A stretch of DNA of 64,000 nt from assembly GCF_000203815.1 (NCBI RefSeq), contig NW_004457735.1:558001-622000 (forward strand), written 5' to 3'. Below the pieces are notes generated by a model. That model did not search any database, had not been told where the DNA came from, and saw nothing but the letters and a program-made list of their open reading frames with translations. Source of the stretch: Cavenderia fasciculata. Taxonomy: Eukaryota; Evosea; Eumycetozoa; Acytosteliales; Cavenderiaceae. Positions 1 through 12,082 of the stretch are shown here, in pieces. A program made the translations under genes and the position numbers. The stretch's first letter is position 1; every line of letters starts with the position of its first letter.

Positions 1-586
1 CTCTGACAGTGATGATAACCCCGATCATCCATTAGATCCGAATAGATTAAACGCATTTCAATCGGCATTTGAATCAATCTGGAGTGGTGGAGGTAACAGT
101 AAGATTGACTATCTTGCTTTGATATACATGCCAAATGTCATGTCTGCCAACCTATGGAATAAACTATGTCATGTCAATTGTCGTATCACCAAATTACTAT
201 TAAACAATGGAACAGTGACCAATGAAATGGTTCCATCACTCGCCAATCTAATTGCTACCAACACCACTATTACAGTTCTATCAATTAGAGGTAACAAGTT
301 AAGACAATTGAACAATGAATTGGCTGAAGCATTCAAACAAAACAAAACAATCACCGTATTGGATATTGGTTACAATTTTTGCAATGATTATCAAGAGGCC
401 TCATCTTTTTTCAATGCCTTGTTGTGCAGTGATACTGTCCAATATTTTTTCCTCAACAGTTTATTTAAAAAGAAACATCCCTCTGAAAAATTTCTTTATT
501 TTAGTCAATCAAAATCATTAAAAGAATTTATGTATGACAGTAGTGATGATCCTCCACACTTTAACAATAGTTTATTTTCAAGTTAA
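1..586 (+). CDS. LRR-type dictyostelid family protein, 3' part only
   Basis: The reading frame is open from base 2 to the stop at 586, so the gene starts left of the window. The visible residues contain leucine-rich, LRR-like stretches such as NTTITVLSIRGNKL and NKTITVLDIGYN. It aligns throughout with the C-terminal part of the complete gene at 10358-11986, sharing the order NTTI.TLSI.GN, NK.ITVLDI, SKSLK.(F/Y) and a closing PPHF/PPYF segment. The two are therefore paralogues. No catalytic motif is visible. The family looks like a dictyostelid-expanded group with an F-box-like N-terminus and C-terminal LRRs, so an adaptor role is possible but is an inference. The gene is convergent with the SET gene, and the two stops are about 20 bp apart. 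Confidence 0.75.
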   Translation, partial: SDSDDNPDHPLDPNRLNAFQSAFESIWSGGGNSKIDYLALIYMPNVMSANLWNKLCHVNCRITKLLLNNGTVTNEMVPSLANLIATNTTITVLSIRGNKLRQLNNELAEAFKQNKTITVLDIGYNFCNDYQEASSFFNALLCSDTVQYFFLNSLFKKKHPSEKFLYFSQSKSLKEFMYDSSDDPPHFNNSLFSS

Positions 587-606
587 ATAAATATTAACTC
601 TCAACT

Positions 607-2976
607 TCAAATAAATTGGATAGTATCTTTAAACAAAAACAAATTATTATCTATTCCTTTCTTTTGGTTGTTAGCTGTGTGGTCTTGAGTAGATAATCCA
701 AGAAATATTTTTCCAGCAAGTCTGGACAATGCAAGAGCTTTTCTGGCAAATGGAATGTTTCCTAATTGGTAACTGAAATGAGCAATATGTAGATATAGAT
801 CAACACATAAATAGTCAAGTGGTACAAGAGGAGTTGGAATACTAATGGTAATTGGATCAAATGAAATCTTTGAATTCTTCTTTTTGTTGTTGTTGTTGTT
901 GTTATGTGATCGGAGATCTGATTGATCTAATTTGAGACCAAGAATATTGAGACATTCTAAATGAGCTTTAAATGCTTTTTCAGATGAAGAAATTGAGTAC
1001 AAGAGTGCAAGTGCAGAGGTTGGATGGAATAATTCAAAGGCAAGAGAACGTTGATCTTCATTTTTGTAGGTTCTCTTTAGAGCTTGGATATGCTTTTCAA
1101 TGACTGGAATCACTGTCTTGTCAAATTGATGAACTCGGCGAGAGTAATTATCTTGAAAGAATTGATAAAGACGTTGTCTTTCGTTTATACTTTGAGGTGC
1201 TTCCAGACGATCCAACTCACACAGCTGGCAATGACAATTGGTGATGCCAAACGATTCCAATGTTTTTTTTCTTTCTGGGTACGAGTTGACATTTGGAACA
1301 TAAGAGATAAAAATCTCTTGGTTTGCTTTGAGGTTGGTTGCAGAATACATAAACATCATGTCACCAATAAAGAATCGTGAAACACTATCCAGGCAGTTGT
1401 GATTTATGAGCGATGGTAATGGCCACAACCCACTTCTCTTTGGTTTCTTGTCATCGCCAAATGCATTGTGTTTGATGATACCTCTTATACGATCTACGGA
1501 AAGAGGTGCCATTGGATTTGACAAGTCTTCCATCTTTACTTTGAAATCGTCTAGGGTTATTTCCTCTTTAATTGGCACCTCAACTGGACCACTATAGAGT
1601 TTGACTATTTGTCTTGTAATAAAAGGATTGTTTTTGGCTGCTTGACTTGTCAAACCAATCGATTTGACAGCGTTCATGTCATTGAATGTTTGTCCACGAA
1701 GATCAATATCCATGAGCTGGTCCTTTTCATTGTCAATGATTACACCAACACCTTTTGACACAAGTAGCAAGGTTCCAACAGGTACATCTCTAGTGACAGC
1801 GATGCCACGACCCATCTTTTCAGTTGAAATTATTTTGATTGGTCCAATATATTCACTGCAATCTGCTTCAAGGGTCTTGTTGAATTGTTCACGAATGGCT
1901 TTAAAGTTGTATTGACCATTGCCTCTTTCAACTATACGTTCTTTAGCATTTTTCACATAGTTGATTGCTTCTTGATTCTTTGGTGATAGTGTCAATAGTT
2001 GTTGGTAGTATTCCAAGGCCTGTTCATAGAGACCGAGACTGTAATACGACTTGGCCATTCTAGCATAGACCTTTAGTTCATTGGGTATCTTTGACAAGAG
2101 CAAATGACCGAGTGGAATACATTCATGGTATCTCTTGAGTGCCAATAATGCTGCAAGTTTGTTGAGCAGCATAATATTATGGTCTGGGTCGATTTGAAGA
2201 GCTGAACCATAACATCCAAGAGCACGTTCATAGTTTTGTTTGTTATAATAATCGTTTCCTCTGACACGCCATCCTTCAATATCCTTTGGTATACTAGCAA
2301 TCAGCGGATCTTTCCATTTTTGGCTGTAGAGATGAGGATAATTAGGGTCCTCAATAATCTCTACATCACTTGGATTATCAACACGAACAGCCAAGTTACC
2401 AGCTACAGTAACCTTGAAATAGGGTTCCTTGATAGCTAATACCACTCCAACTGGAAAGGCTGCGTTGATTTGGGCCTTAATTGATCCGTTGTTTCCCTGC
2501 AATACAAAGTTGTAAAGGGAGACTTGTAATGCCGATGAATCTGGTTGATAGGTATGGGCGTCCTGGTCTTCTACGAGTAGATGAATTGCATTCATCTTGT
2601 ACGACTCTACTACACTTTTGACTATCAACACTCTACCAGTGTGAGTATGTTCGACCAATAGATCGCGAATCAAGATTGGTTCCAATGTCGATGATTGCAT
2701 GGTCGATGGCTCCTTGGTCAAGCTACTCTTTGTGGTTGAGGTTGTTAGCATGTGTTTTTTATCCTTATTCTGTAATTCAAGATTATTCCAGGCATCTTTG
2801 TGTATCTTGATGAATTGTGATCTACTTGTGTGATTCAAAGGGTTTCTCGTTCCCTTTAATCTTTGTTGTATTTCATCAACTTGTCCGCTTTGTGCTCTTT
2901 GAATCATGTATGGGTTCGGATCCATGCCTTTCATTAATGACATCATTTTGTAGATGTCTTGTTCATTGTACTCCAT
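607..2976 (-). CDS. TPR and SET domain protein (SMYD-like lysine methyltransferase)
   Basis: Single exon of 789 residues. The ATG at 2976 is used because the open frame upstream offers only a TTG. Residues about 235-355 form tetratricopeptide-type helix pairs (WRVRGNDYYNKQNYERALGCY, then a second and third repeat). They are followed by a SET domain at about 375-590 with the NHNC substrate/cofactor motif, the FISYV segment and a Cys-rich post-SET tail (CHCQLCELD). This TPR-then-SET order occurs in SMYD-related lysine methyltransferases of amoebae and plants. No MYND finger is seen. A poly-Asn/Lys patch lies near residue 705. Target protein and location are unknown. The activity is inferred from the motifs. 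Confidence 0.85.
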   Translation of the reverse strand: MEYNEQDIYKMMSLMKGMDPNPYMIQRAQSGQVDEIQQRLKGTRNPLNHTSRSQFIKIHKDAWNNLELQNKDKKHMLTTSTTKSSLTKEPSTMQSSTLEPILIRDLLVEHTHTGRVLIVKSVVESYKMNAIHLLVEDQDAHTYQPDSSALQVSLYNFVLQGNNGSIKAQINAAFPVGVVLAIKEPYFKVTVAGNLAVRVDNPSDVEIIEDPNYPHLYSQKWKDPLIASIPKDIEGWRVRGNDYYNKQNYERALGCYGSALQIDPDHNIMLLNKLAALLALKRYHECIPLGHLLLSKIPNELKVYARMAKSYYSLGLYEQALEYYQQLLTLSPKNQEAINYVKNAKERIVERGNGQYNFKAIREQFNKTLEADCSEYIGPIKIISTEKMGRGIAVTRDVPVGTLLLVSKGVGVIIDNEKDQLMDIDLRGQTFNDMNAVKSIGLTSQAAKNNPFITRQIVKLYSGPVEVPIKEEITLDDFKVKMEDLSNPMAPLSVDRIRGIIKHNAFGDDKKPKRSGLWPLPSLINHNCLDSVSRFFIGDMMFMYSATNLKANQEIFISYVPNVNSYPERKKTLESFGITNCHCQLCELDRLEAPQSINERQRLYQFFQDNYSRRVHQFDKTVIPVIEKHIQALKRTYKNEDQRSLAFELFHPTSALALLYSISSSEKAFKAHLECLNILGLKLDQSDLRSHNNNNNNKKKNSKISFDPITISIPTPLVPLDYLCVDLYLHIAHFSYQLGNIPFARKALALSRLAGKIFLGLSTQDHTANNQKKGIDNNLFLFKDTIQFI

Positions 2977-3339
2977 ATTATCTATATATATATACAATCT
3001 GTATGTCTGTCTAATATTATAAGTAAAAAGTATTGAATGACAAAAAAGTATGATCCAAAAATTTTAATTCATAGCTAACCCCTTTGCTAACTCTCAGAGT
3101 CTCCATACTTTAACAATAGTCTATTCAACAAATAAAATAAATAAATTATTTATTAATTAATAATTGATGTTGGATCCTTTTGTGATTATATATATGATAT
3201 GAGGAGGGTTTGAATATGAATTATATTATTATTTATAAATATAGGGAGCGGTTGATTTTTTATTATTATTATTATTAATATTATTAATTTGATTTTTTAT
3301 TATTTATTATTATTATTATTATTAATATTATTAATATGA
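2977..3339. other. AT-rich spacer with ATT repeats
   Basis: No gene is seen. The stretch holds the 5' flank of the SET gene and the 3' flank of the RhoGEF gene. At about 3250-3335 a TTTTTATTATTATTATTA-type block occurs twice in tandem, each copy ending in TTAAT(T/A)TGAT. Nothing suggests a separate transcript. Confidence 0.6.
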
Positions 3340-6300
3340 TTATTTATGAATGACACAAAATGAAGAAATTACAATTTCTAAATCCTTCAATAATGAGTCT
3401 TTTTCTTCTTGATTCTCTGTGAAAAACATTAATACTTGATCTCCGTGACCTCTTAATTCAAAAGCATTCTTGGACACTGTACCATAAGTTCCTAAGTTAA
3501 AAAGAATTAAATAAATAAATTAATATTTATACATCTATTATCTATTTTTTTTTACATACTTTGTCCATCAGCAATATTTCTAATTTTAATATTATTTAAA
3601 TACATGATATTTTTGAGTTGTAATTTCTTTTTACTTTCCTTGGCAATGAGGATCAAATCATTGAAAAGATAATAGATTCTTTCCTTTCGTTTCTCTTCCT
3701 CTGGATCGTATTGTGAGATTTTACCCTCACGGATGAGGAAACGGTCGTGTGAAACCAAATTAAACTCCTTTGGTTTTGGTTCGATACGATTGTAGATATT
3801 GGTCAGTGTTTGGATACGAATCTTTTCCTTCTCTTCCTTTCTTTGGTTTTCGTTGACATCAGTGCAGATGTCTTGGATTTCAAAGAGTGATATACATAGA
3901 CTATCGTAGTCTGGGTGTGATGGTTTGGTGTATCGGATAATTTCCTTTAATAGTAATAAATAACGAGTGATTCTTTGTACAGGTGTAATGAGAAGAGCTT
4001 GGAGATTGGTACCGGTTGCACTGCCATTGGTCCATAAACTTTTCTCGGCATTTTTCAAGTAAAGTTTAAATTGACTCTTTGAGTTTGACAACTTCTCAAT
4101 TGTGGATAAAATATCTTGGAAAGATAATGTAAAATTATTATAAATGGTTTTAAATTCTTCTTGTGTTACCTAAAAAAAATTAAAAATTAAAAATAAAAAA
4201 GAAAAGAAAAAGAAAATAAATATATTATTCTCATCTCATCCTTTTTTGTTTAGTTTTACTTACAACATCAATTAATACATCTCCAATTTTTTGAACTGAA
4301 TTCCATTTGGCAATACGTTCAACTAATCTTCTACATAATAAACTATTAAAACTAAGAATGATTTCGTGTTTTCCAAAAATGGTTTCAATATCGTCTTCTG
4401 AGATGAGTGGCTTCTCGGCAGAGCAAAGACCCTTGAGTGGGAATGCAAATTGCTCAACCAACTTTTCGAGACCGTCGACATAGGTGTGTTCAGTGTAGAC
4501 GAGTTCTTTGACAGCCTTGGTACGGAGAATCTCACGCTTGTACTCTTTACGACACTTCCAACGACGGACATACTTTTGGAGTATAACAGCAGCTTCGTCT
4601 TGGGTGAGAACACGCTTGGGTGGGATAAATACACTTTCAAACGATGCTGACAGGTCAGTCGAGTCGGATCGTGGTTTGAGGTGGGTGGTGGTAGTAGTAG
4701 AGTGGTGACTACTGCTTGTCGACGAACTGTGACTCGAGGTGGAGCTAGTTGTCACAAATGCCTGTGTCTTTTGCTTGAGTTCATTCAATTCAAACGAGAC
4801 TGACTTTTTATCCTTGGTCACTGGTGTTGGTGCCGACACTGTCTTGGCACGTGTCTTGGTGCTGGCTGCAGCAGGCACAGAGTTGGTGTTCTTTTGGTCT
4901 TGTTGTTGTTGGATCTTGGTAGCTGCAAGCTTGTCGATAATATCGCCCTTGATAACTGGCGACGATGAATGCCATTCGTCAATATGATCGGAAATCGATC
5001 TTTCATTGGGGAACTTTTGTTGACAAATAGGACATGACATGGTTGTATCGCTACCAGCAGTCTTGGCAGTTGCAGTCGAGCTAGTTGCCTTGGCAGGTGG
5101 TTTGGCGCTAGTATGAATATTTTTCAATTCATTCTCAAGACGACGTTTCTCTGCGGGGTTGGTAGTTGGATTACGCGATATATTTGGTGATACATTTGAA
5201 GTACTAGTGGTGGTTTGTTGTTGCTGTTGTTGCGACGATGACGACGACGAGGTGGTTGTAGTTGTCGTGGCAAACCCATCAAACAAATCGGTGAGAAAGG
5301 CATTGTTTGAGTTTGGTGATGTGACGTTGGTGGTCGTGGTCGAACTGTTGGCAGTGCTGGTGCTAGTGCTAGTATTGACAAGTGGAGTGGGTGGAATGTG
5401 AGATGTCTTTTTGACGGTTGGGGGTGGTGGATTCAAAAGATTCTGTTGTTGCTTTCTGGCTTGTTGAGCCTGTCTCTCCTTTTCAATTCTCTCTTCAAAC
5501 TCGCGACGCAACTTTTCTTCAACCTCTTTTCTAATCTTTTCCTCTACCTTTTTGTACTCTTCCTCTGAGAATCCAGTAGGTGGTGACGAAATGAATGGCT
5601 GTGCGGGTGCTGCATCCCTTGGTGATAAAATAGATGTTGCCGTTGAAGATGCTACCAATGCATCGATGGATTGGTAAGTGTTTCTCTTTGGTTCAATAAT
5701 AAATTGTTCAAATGTAAATTGATTTGGATTTTGTTGTTGTTGTGGTTGAACCATAGTTGATGATGATGAATTTACACTAGTATTTGTAAATGAACTACTA
5801 CTAGTAAATTGTTGTTGTTGTAATAATTGTTGTTGTTGTTGTTGCAATTGTTGTTGTTGGAACTGTTGTTGTTGTTGTTGTAATTGCTGTTGTTGTTGTA
5901 ACAATTGTTGTTGTTGCATTTGTTGTTGTTGTTGTTGCATTTGTTGCTGTTGTTGTGATGTCTGTTGTGGTTGTTGTTGTTGAGGTTGAATGATTGAAGA
6001 TAAAGCAGCACCGGAAGCATGTTTGTTTGGATTGGCAAATGCAGAACTTTGAAGATGTGATGGAATGGGTGGAATAGCACCACCAGACATGGTTGTACCA
6101 GGAGCTCCGGCCGACAAGGCAGTAAGTGGGACGTTGGCACCACCAGAGTTGATCATCGATGGGTTTGGCTTTGGAGCAGATGTGTTTGGCAAACTACCAG
6201 TCAATGAAACGGGATGAGACATTAAACCACCATTATTTGCACCTAAACTCGAGGTTGGTGAGACGAGGTTACCTTGCTTTTGAGGTGAAATGGATGATTG

Positions 6301-7665
6301 TGGAGAACCACCCATTCCCGACACAAATGGTATGTTGGATGGAGGCATACCAATAATCTGTGCCACACCACCTCCTGCTACTGGGACAAATTGTCCCTGT
6401 TGTTGAATAGTGTTATTATTACTACCTTGAGATCCAACTCCACTTGGCATCTGTCTTTGTGTGGTTGGTTGAGGTGGTGGTGATAGAATGGCTGTAGTGA
6501 TTTGTTGTTGTGACGACGAAGAAGATGATGAGGTTTGTTGCATCATTCCTCCTCCACCATTACCAACATTTCCCATTTGTACAGTATTCTGTTGCTGAAT
6601 GGCCATCAAAAACTGTTGTTGTTGGTGTGGGTTCATCATCATAAACTGTTGTTGTTGTTGTGGGTTGAGCATGATCATTTGCTGTTGTTGTGGATTCATC
6701 ATCATCATTTGTTGCTGCTGTTGTTGTTGTTGTTGTTGGAACTGTTGTTGTTGTTGGGGAGACATTGCCAAGAGGTCTAGTTGAGAGGGTGTGGTTGGCA
6801 TGTTGGGCATGGTCGAGACCATCTGGTTGCCCATCATATTGTGCTGAGGATGCATGTTTGGCATGGTGTTTATGTTGCCGGGGTGGTATATGTGTTGTGG
6901 CACCAACGTGGGTGAATGAAGACTATTGACAATCTCTCTGTATTTAGAGTCGTCGGACCAGTTGGCAGACTTGTATTGTGGTCGCACCTTTTCTTGCTCG
7001 AGCGAGTGGAATGGATCGTTGTCGTTTGTTGGGAACCATCTATTCTTGGTGTCCTGTCCACCACTATTCATCATCATTTGTTGTTGTTGTTGTTGTTGTT
7101 TTCCACCACTATTTATGAGTGAGCTATTGACGCCGCCGCCACTAGCCGTACCATTTCCACCACTATTGATCATGTTTCCGTTGCCGTTGCCGTTGCCGTT
7201 GCCATTTCCACCACCACTGCCGCCCGCTGTTATAGGATGGCTGCATCATCATATTTTGGCCGTTGCCACCCGATCCAACCATCTGCTGTTGGTTGTTGTA
7301 GCCACCTCCTCCTACCATCTGCTGTTGGTTCATTCCACCCATTCCACCCATTTGATTCATTTGGTTCATTTGATTCATTTGACCCATTTGGCCCATTTGC
7401 TGTTGTTGTGGATTCATTCCGCCACCGACCATCATGTTGGATGGCTGGGGAGTGAGAGCAGGTGGCAATGTATTCTGTTGTATAAATCCATTGTTGTAGT
7501 ATACTTGTTGGTGCGTTTGCGAAAATGATTGATTCATGAAATATTGTTGATTTTGATACTGATTGACTACAACACAAATAATACAAATAGAATAATAAAT
7601 ATAAATATTTCTTCTTCTACTCTTTTGTCATAATATTATAGCTTACCATTATTCTGACCCTGCAT
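3340..7665 (-). CDS. Poly-Gln, zinc-finger, IQ, RhoGEF (DH)-PH protein
   Basis: Four exons: 7647-7665, 4264-7566, 3560-4169 and 3340-3491. The start is MQGQNN followed by VNQYQNQ after the first intron. The N-terminal 700 residues are Gln/Asn/Gly/Ser-rich. A C2H2-type finger (CPICQQKFPNERSISDHIDEW plus H) lies near residue 850, an IQ motif (AAVILQKYVRRWKCRKEY) near 995, then a Dbl-homology domain with the conserved LLITPVQRITRYLLLL helix, then a PH domain at about 1255-1355 ending SSFCVIHK. DH-PH proteins activate Rho/Rac GTPases, and the IQ motif suggests calmodulin or myosin light-chain binding. Exon 2 has one surplus base in the GGG at 7223-7225. Dropping one G joins the two frames and gives 1360 residues. 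This is either a sequence error or a recent lesion. Confidence 0.85.
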
Positions 7666-9971
7666 CGCGAAGAGAGAGAAATAATAAATCTATCTGCTTT
7701 TTGTTGTTGTTGTACTACTTGTGTATATAAATATAAATATTGTCAAGAATAGTGTTCAAGGTTATCCTATTAATATTGTTCCGCTATTGTTGTAGTTGTA
7801 GTTGTTGTTGTTACTCTTAAAAATACAATAAATAAATAAAAAATAATATATATATATATATAAATTGTAAACCTAGATGATGGAGAACTAATAATCGTTG
7901 AATGTTAATATATATTATACATATAGCGCTATATTTTAAATAATGATGTATAAAATGTAAACACAACCAACAATATAAATAGATGAATGAAAACAAATAA
8001 CACAAATATAATGTGAAAGAAGAAGAAGGAGAAAAGAGATTAGATTATTTGTTTACCACAAAAAAACAAAACAATAAACAAATATTTGCTACACTAAAAG
8101 ACAAACAAAAAAAAATCAATTTTAAAATAAATAAAAGTGATTGTATAAATTATTATAATAATGATGATAATAATGATTGTATTGTGGTTGGTGGTATTGG
8201 TATTGGGGTTTCTATTTCTATTTCTATCTCTCTATTGTTCTCTATTACTTTTAATCAAACTGTAAACGGAATAGTAAATCTTCTTCTTTTCAATACTGAA
8301 ATATATTAAAAATGAACTCTCTTGAATTTAATTAATTAATCAATCAATCAATCAAACAAACAAATCATGCGTTTAACCATGAATAGTAATAGTAGCAGCA
8401 GACGGCTCTATTCAATAATAAGGCGACGTTTGAAGAGAGAGCTAGCTACATCATCAAATTGACAATCTACACCTTTTTGTTGTTGTAGTAATATGCGCGC
8501 ACAAACGAATGAACTAACTAACTAACCTTTTGATGATACAAGAAGAAGAAGATAATGAATTGAATGTAAACTATTTGACCTGCAAATGCAAAAAATGGAG
8601 AAGAAGAAGAAGATGCTATCTATCTATCTATCTATCTACTATCAATCTATCTTTCTACAGCTGTCTATCTGTCTATCTGTCTATCTAATTATTATTATTA
8701 TTATTGGTACTGGTTATATTGTTGTTGTTGTTGTTGTTATTATTATTATTATTATAAGTTTTGAGTAAATAATGAATGATGTCAAAAAGTATGTAGTTGG
8801 ATGGTGCTACCTACTACTATGCATCTTCCGCGGTCACTGTGACTGACTGACTGGGTGTGTGTATGTCTATTCTACTAAACTATCCTATCCTATCCTATCC
8901 TCCTTGTACTTTTTTATTATTACTCACTCGTTGTTGTGTAGTCCCCCAAACCAAACTGAATTATTATTTGTTGATGTTGGTATTGTCGATGTTTACTAAT
9001 CTCTCTTCTCTCTCTCGAACAACAACACGCTATACTCCTATTACTACTACTACCTCGTTGTGTGAATGAGAGTGAGTGGGGTGGGTGAGTGGAGAATTTA
9101 AAATAATGGACCACCCAAACTGTGTATTATGTGAAGATGAGATGAACAACAATATTATCTTTTAAAAGATAATATTTGTATATGTATATATAACAGATAG
9201 ATCAGGGATGGGGAGGGTAGAGTATAGGGGCTGTGGTTGGTATTTATAGGATCCTATATATTAACATCCTTACATTACACTTATAGCTTGTTGATTATAT
9301 GTTGGTTATTGAAAACTATTAACACCTATAACTTCTCTCTTTCTCTCTCTCTATTTAGTTTTAGAAACACAACAAAAACACAAGCTGATGATGATGATGA
9401 TGATAATATTATTATGAATTGAAGTTCTTCAATTCTCTTTCTGTTATTACTTTTGTTGGTGTAAATAATAATAATAATATCAGGTTATTATCAAAGACAA
9501 AGTAAGTTGTTTGTTGTTTTGTTGTTGGGTGGTTGTAATGTCTGTATTTACTTGTTGTTGTTGATGATGTTGATATCGATATCGTCTCTCTTTGTTGTTG
9601 ATGATGTTAGGTGATATATAAGTAGCTAGCTAATTTCTTCTCTTTGTCTTCCGTTCAAAGGAAAATTGAAAAACAAAACAATTGGAAATAATTATATTAA
9701 AATTATATAAGAGGCGAGGACATCAAAGATCACTCTCAACACTACTTTCATAACAAACATATACGACGAGTAGTAGCGTTACTCCCTTTGGGATGAATTG
9801 ATTGATTCATGGTGGTTGTTTTAAACCAAACCCACCCGCTCGAAATTATCATAATATGACAATTATGATTTGGTGTTCTTTGGCTCGCAGCAGCACACAA
9901 CATTGATTGCACGGGTATGTATGTTATTTTAGATAACTACTTACTCTTACTTGTGTTGTTCTATTACACTC

Positions 9972-10002
<31 letters not shown>

Positions 10003-10357
10003 TCTTTTTTTTTTTTTCTGGTTGTGATGAATGTTTTTCTGACTTGTAGTTTGATAATATTGATACTACGAATTCGTATAGGTACCAAGTCAATCAACTA
10101 ATTATTGTTGTAATCAAAAAGGGGGGAGCTCCGGACAAAGAACCGAACAATCAAACTTTTCTAATTTTTTTTCTTTTACTTGAACATTAAGACCAGGGCC
10201 CCAACATTTATTTTTGTCGCAAGGTGTTTTGTACAAGCCCAACCAGCAGCGTTGTTCAAACGAAAATAGTTTACGCGTAAAATGTGTTTATGTTTTTTTT
10301 TCAAAGATCATTTGTTGATGTCGTAATCAATCTACCCATAGTAGTAGTGATGCGACA
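7666..10357. other. Gene-poor divergent intergenic region
   Basis: About 2.7 kb between two divergent genes. No credible coding exon, tRNA or other RNA gene was seen. The few open frames are low-complexity. The region holds a TATC tract (8620-8650) running into CTGT/CTAT repeats, ATT and GTT tracts (8690-8755), a CTATC tract (8877-8900), an AAT tract (9970-10003) and many T/A runs. It presumably contains both promoters. A somewhat GC-richer patch at 10120-10290 lies just upstream of the next gene. Confidence 0.7.
8617..8755. repeat. TATC / ATT / GTT microsatellite cluster
   Basis: Consecutive short tandem repeats: (TATC)n at about 8619-8637, CTGT/CTAT alternation to 8690, then (ATT)n, (GTT)n and (ATT)n. 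They are simple-sequence DNA in intergenic space. Confidence 0.9.
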
Positions 10358-11986
10358 ATGTCGACTACTACATTATCACCATTTATACAAGCAATCATCG
10401 TTCAAGAGTACATTAAATCAATTCAATCATCTAAAAGATTTTTAGATAAAAGATCAAGAGACAAGGCAACACGTAATACTGAGCTAAAAGAAAGAGAAAA
10501 GAGAAAACGTTGCTCTGCGGACAAGAGAAAGCGACCGATATCCGGTCCAAAGCTATGGTATTTGTTGGAGAGAGGTAAACCTTACCCAAAGCTTAGACCT
10601 TATATTGACCACCGAGAACTGATCAACCTTGCGTTGGTTTGTAGATGGTGGTTGCAAGTGGTACGACAAACAAGAACAAAGATCAATATACTCGGTTTCT
10701 TGGAAGATGGTCTATTTCGAGCATTCTCGTCATCATACTCTGTCTATGATTCAAGTCTGGTTGAAACGTTAAATTGGAAAGTGTTAGATGATCATGAACA
10801 AGTACTTGGCATCTACCATGACAACTTTAACTATAAACAATTAGTACAACTGCTTCCACAACTAAAGACATTAAACTTGGTATGCAAGGGAGTTTATTCA
10901 TGCATCTTTAAAGGAGTTCACCAGATTGTCAACGACTACCCACACATCACTGTCAACTTTGAGCTGCAGTTGGATGAAATGGGACCGTTTGATTGGCCAA
11001 TCGACGCAAAGATTCGTAGCAACACGTGTGTAGTCAAGGTTGGCAAATACAGTTATATATACGATTTGTTTGGCGACAACGATGGGTTGGCTACCGATGC
11101 TTTTCTAGATTTTCTAGAGGATATCAAGCCGCAATACCTCAACATGCATTTTGGCGAGAAACATGCGCACATCTCGTACCCAGAAATATTCAAACGAATC
11201 AAAGATACTTGGCACCTCAATATTGGATCCGATTTTGTGGAACCGGCCAAATTTAAACAGTTGCTAGCCCACCCATACAAACTAGAGTCTTTACGACTTG
11301 AAATACCAGTATGTTGTTTTGGCGACGAGTTGTGTGATATTCACGATTCCTCAGACACCATTATTCAAGAAAAGGATTGGAATGAATTTTGTCACAACCT
11401 ATCAAATAATACAACTCTGAAAAGATTGAATCTTGTAAACCAATGTCTCGACCACGATACCAATTATATAGAATCTTTTAATCGACTCGATACTATTTGG
11501 AATGACAATCCACACGAAAATGAAAGCAAGATTGAATTCCTAGAGTTGGAAAGATTCGCGTCATACATTTCATCACAAATGTTTGATGTTCTCTGTCACA
11601 ACCAATACATCACCACTTTAATGTTGACAGAGGGCACTTTGACAGAATCATTCTTACCATCATTCTCCAACATGGTGTCGATCAACACCACCATCAAAAC
11701 TCTTTCAATCTCTGGTAATTTATTAAAATCAACACAAGATTTATCAGTGGCGCTCAAGACAAACAAATCAATCACAGTACTGGACATTACCCAAAACGAG
11801 TTTGAAAACAGTGCAGCCGAGTTGTACGATGCTCTGCTGGTCAATGATAAAATAGAATATTTGGTGGTTTGTCAAGCAAAGTTAAAAGAACCTTACCATC
11901 CATACTTTACTCTTTCAAAATCTCTAAAACAATATTTTTATAGAAATTTTAATTCTTTTCCTCCATACTTTTCTACCATCAATTGA
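10358..11986 (+). CDS. F-box-like, leucine-rich-repeat dictyostelid family protein
   Basis: Single exon of 542 residues starting MSTTTLSPFIQ. Residues about 25-75 are Lys/Arg-rich (REKRKRCSADKRKRP). A segment HRELINLALVCRWWLQVV at about 86-103 has the pattern of a degenerate F-box. Leucine-rich stretches fill residues 160-520 and end with NTTIKTLSISGNLL and NKSITVLDITQNEF. The C-terminal part matches the partial gene at 1-586, so the two are paralogues about 10 kb apart on the same strand. F-box plus LRR proteins commonly recruit substrates to SCF ubiquitin ligases. That role is inferred here, because no enzyme motif is present. Confidence 0.75.
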   Translation: MSTTTLSPFIQAIIVQEYIKSIQSSKRFLDKRSRDKATRNTELKEREKRKRCSADKRKRPISGPKLWYLLERGKPYPKLRPYIDHRELINLALVCRWWLQVVRQTRTKINILGFLEDGLFRAFSSSYSVYDSSLVETLNWKVLDDHEQVLGIYHDNFNYKQLVQLLPQLKTLNLVCKGVYSCIFKGVHQIVNDYPHITVNFELQLDEMGPFDWPIDAKIRSNTCVVKVGKYSYIYDLFGDNDGLATDAFLDFLEDIKPQYLNMHFGEKHAHISYPEIFKRIKDTWHLNIGSDFVEPAKFKQLLAHPYKLESLRLEIPVCCFGDELCDIHDSSDTIIQEKDWNEFCHNLSNNTTLKRLNLVNQCLDHDTNYIESFNRLDTIWNDNPHENESKIEFLELERFASYISSQMFDVLCHNQYITTLMLTEGTLTESFLPSFSNMVSINTTIKTLSISGNLLKSTQDLSVALKTNKSITVLDITQNEFENSAAELYDALLVNDKIEYLVVCQAKLKEPYHPYFTLSKSLKQYFYRNFNSFPPYFSTIN

Positions 11987-12082
11987 TAGAATAAAATCGG
12001 TTCCTAGAATAAATATTTTGATCAATCACTTAAAAAAAAACAAATCGACTGCAGTATTGTTATTAATAACTCGTCTCTCGTG

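Noticed and set aside
6535-7528. Long plus-strand frames rich in Cys, Leu or Val runs
   Set aside because: They are antisense shadows of CAG/CAA repeats in the RhoGEF gene.
8013-8309. Small ORF KEEEGEKRLDYLFTTKKQNN in the 7.7-10.4 kb spacer
   Set aside because: It is Lys/Asn/Ile-rich low-complexity translation of AT-rich DNA with no supporting features.
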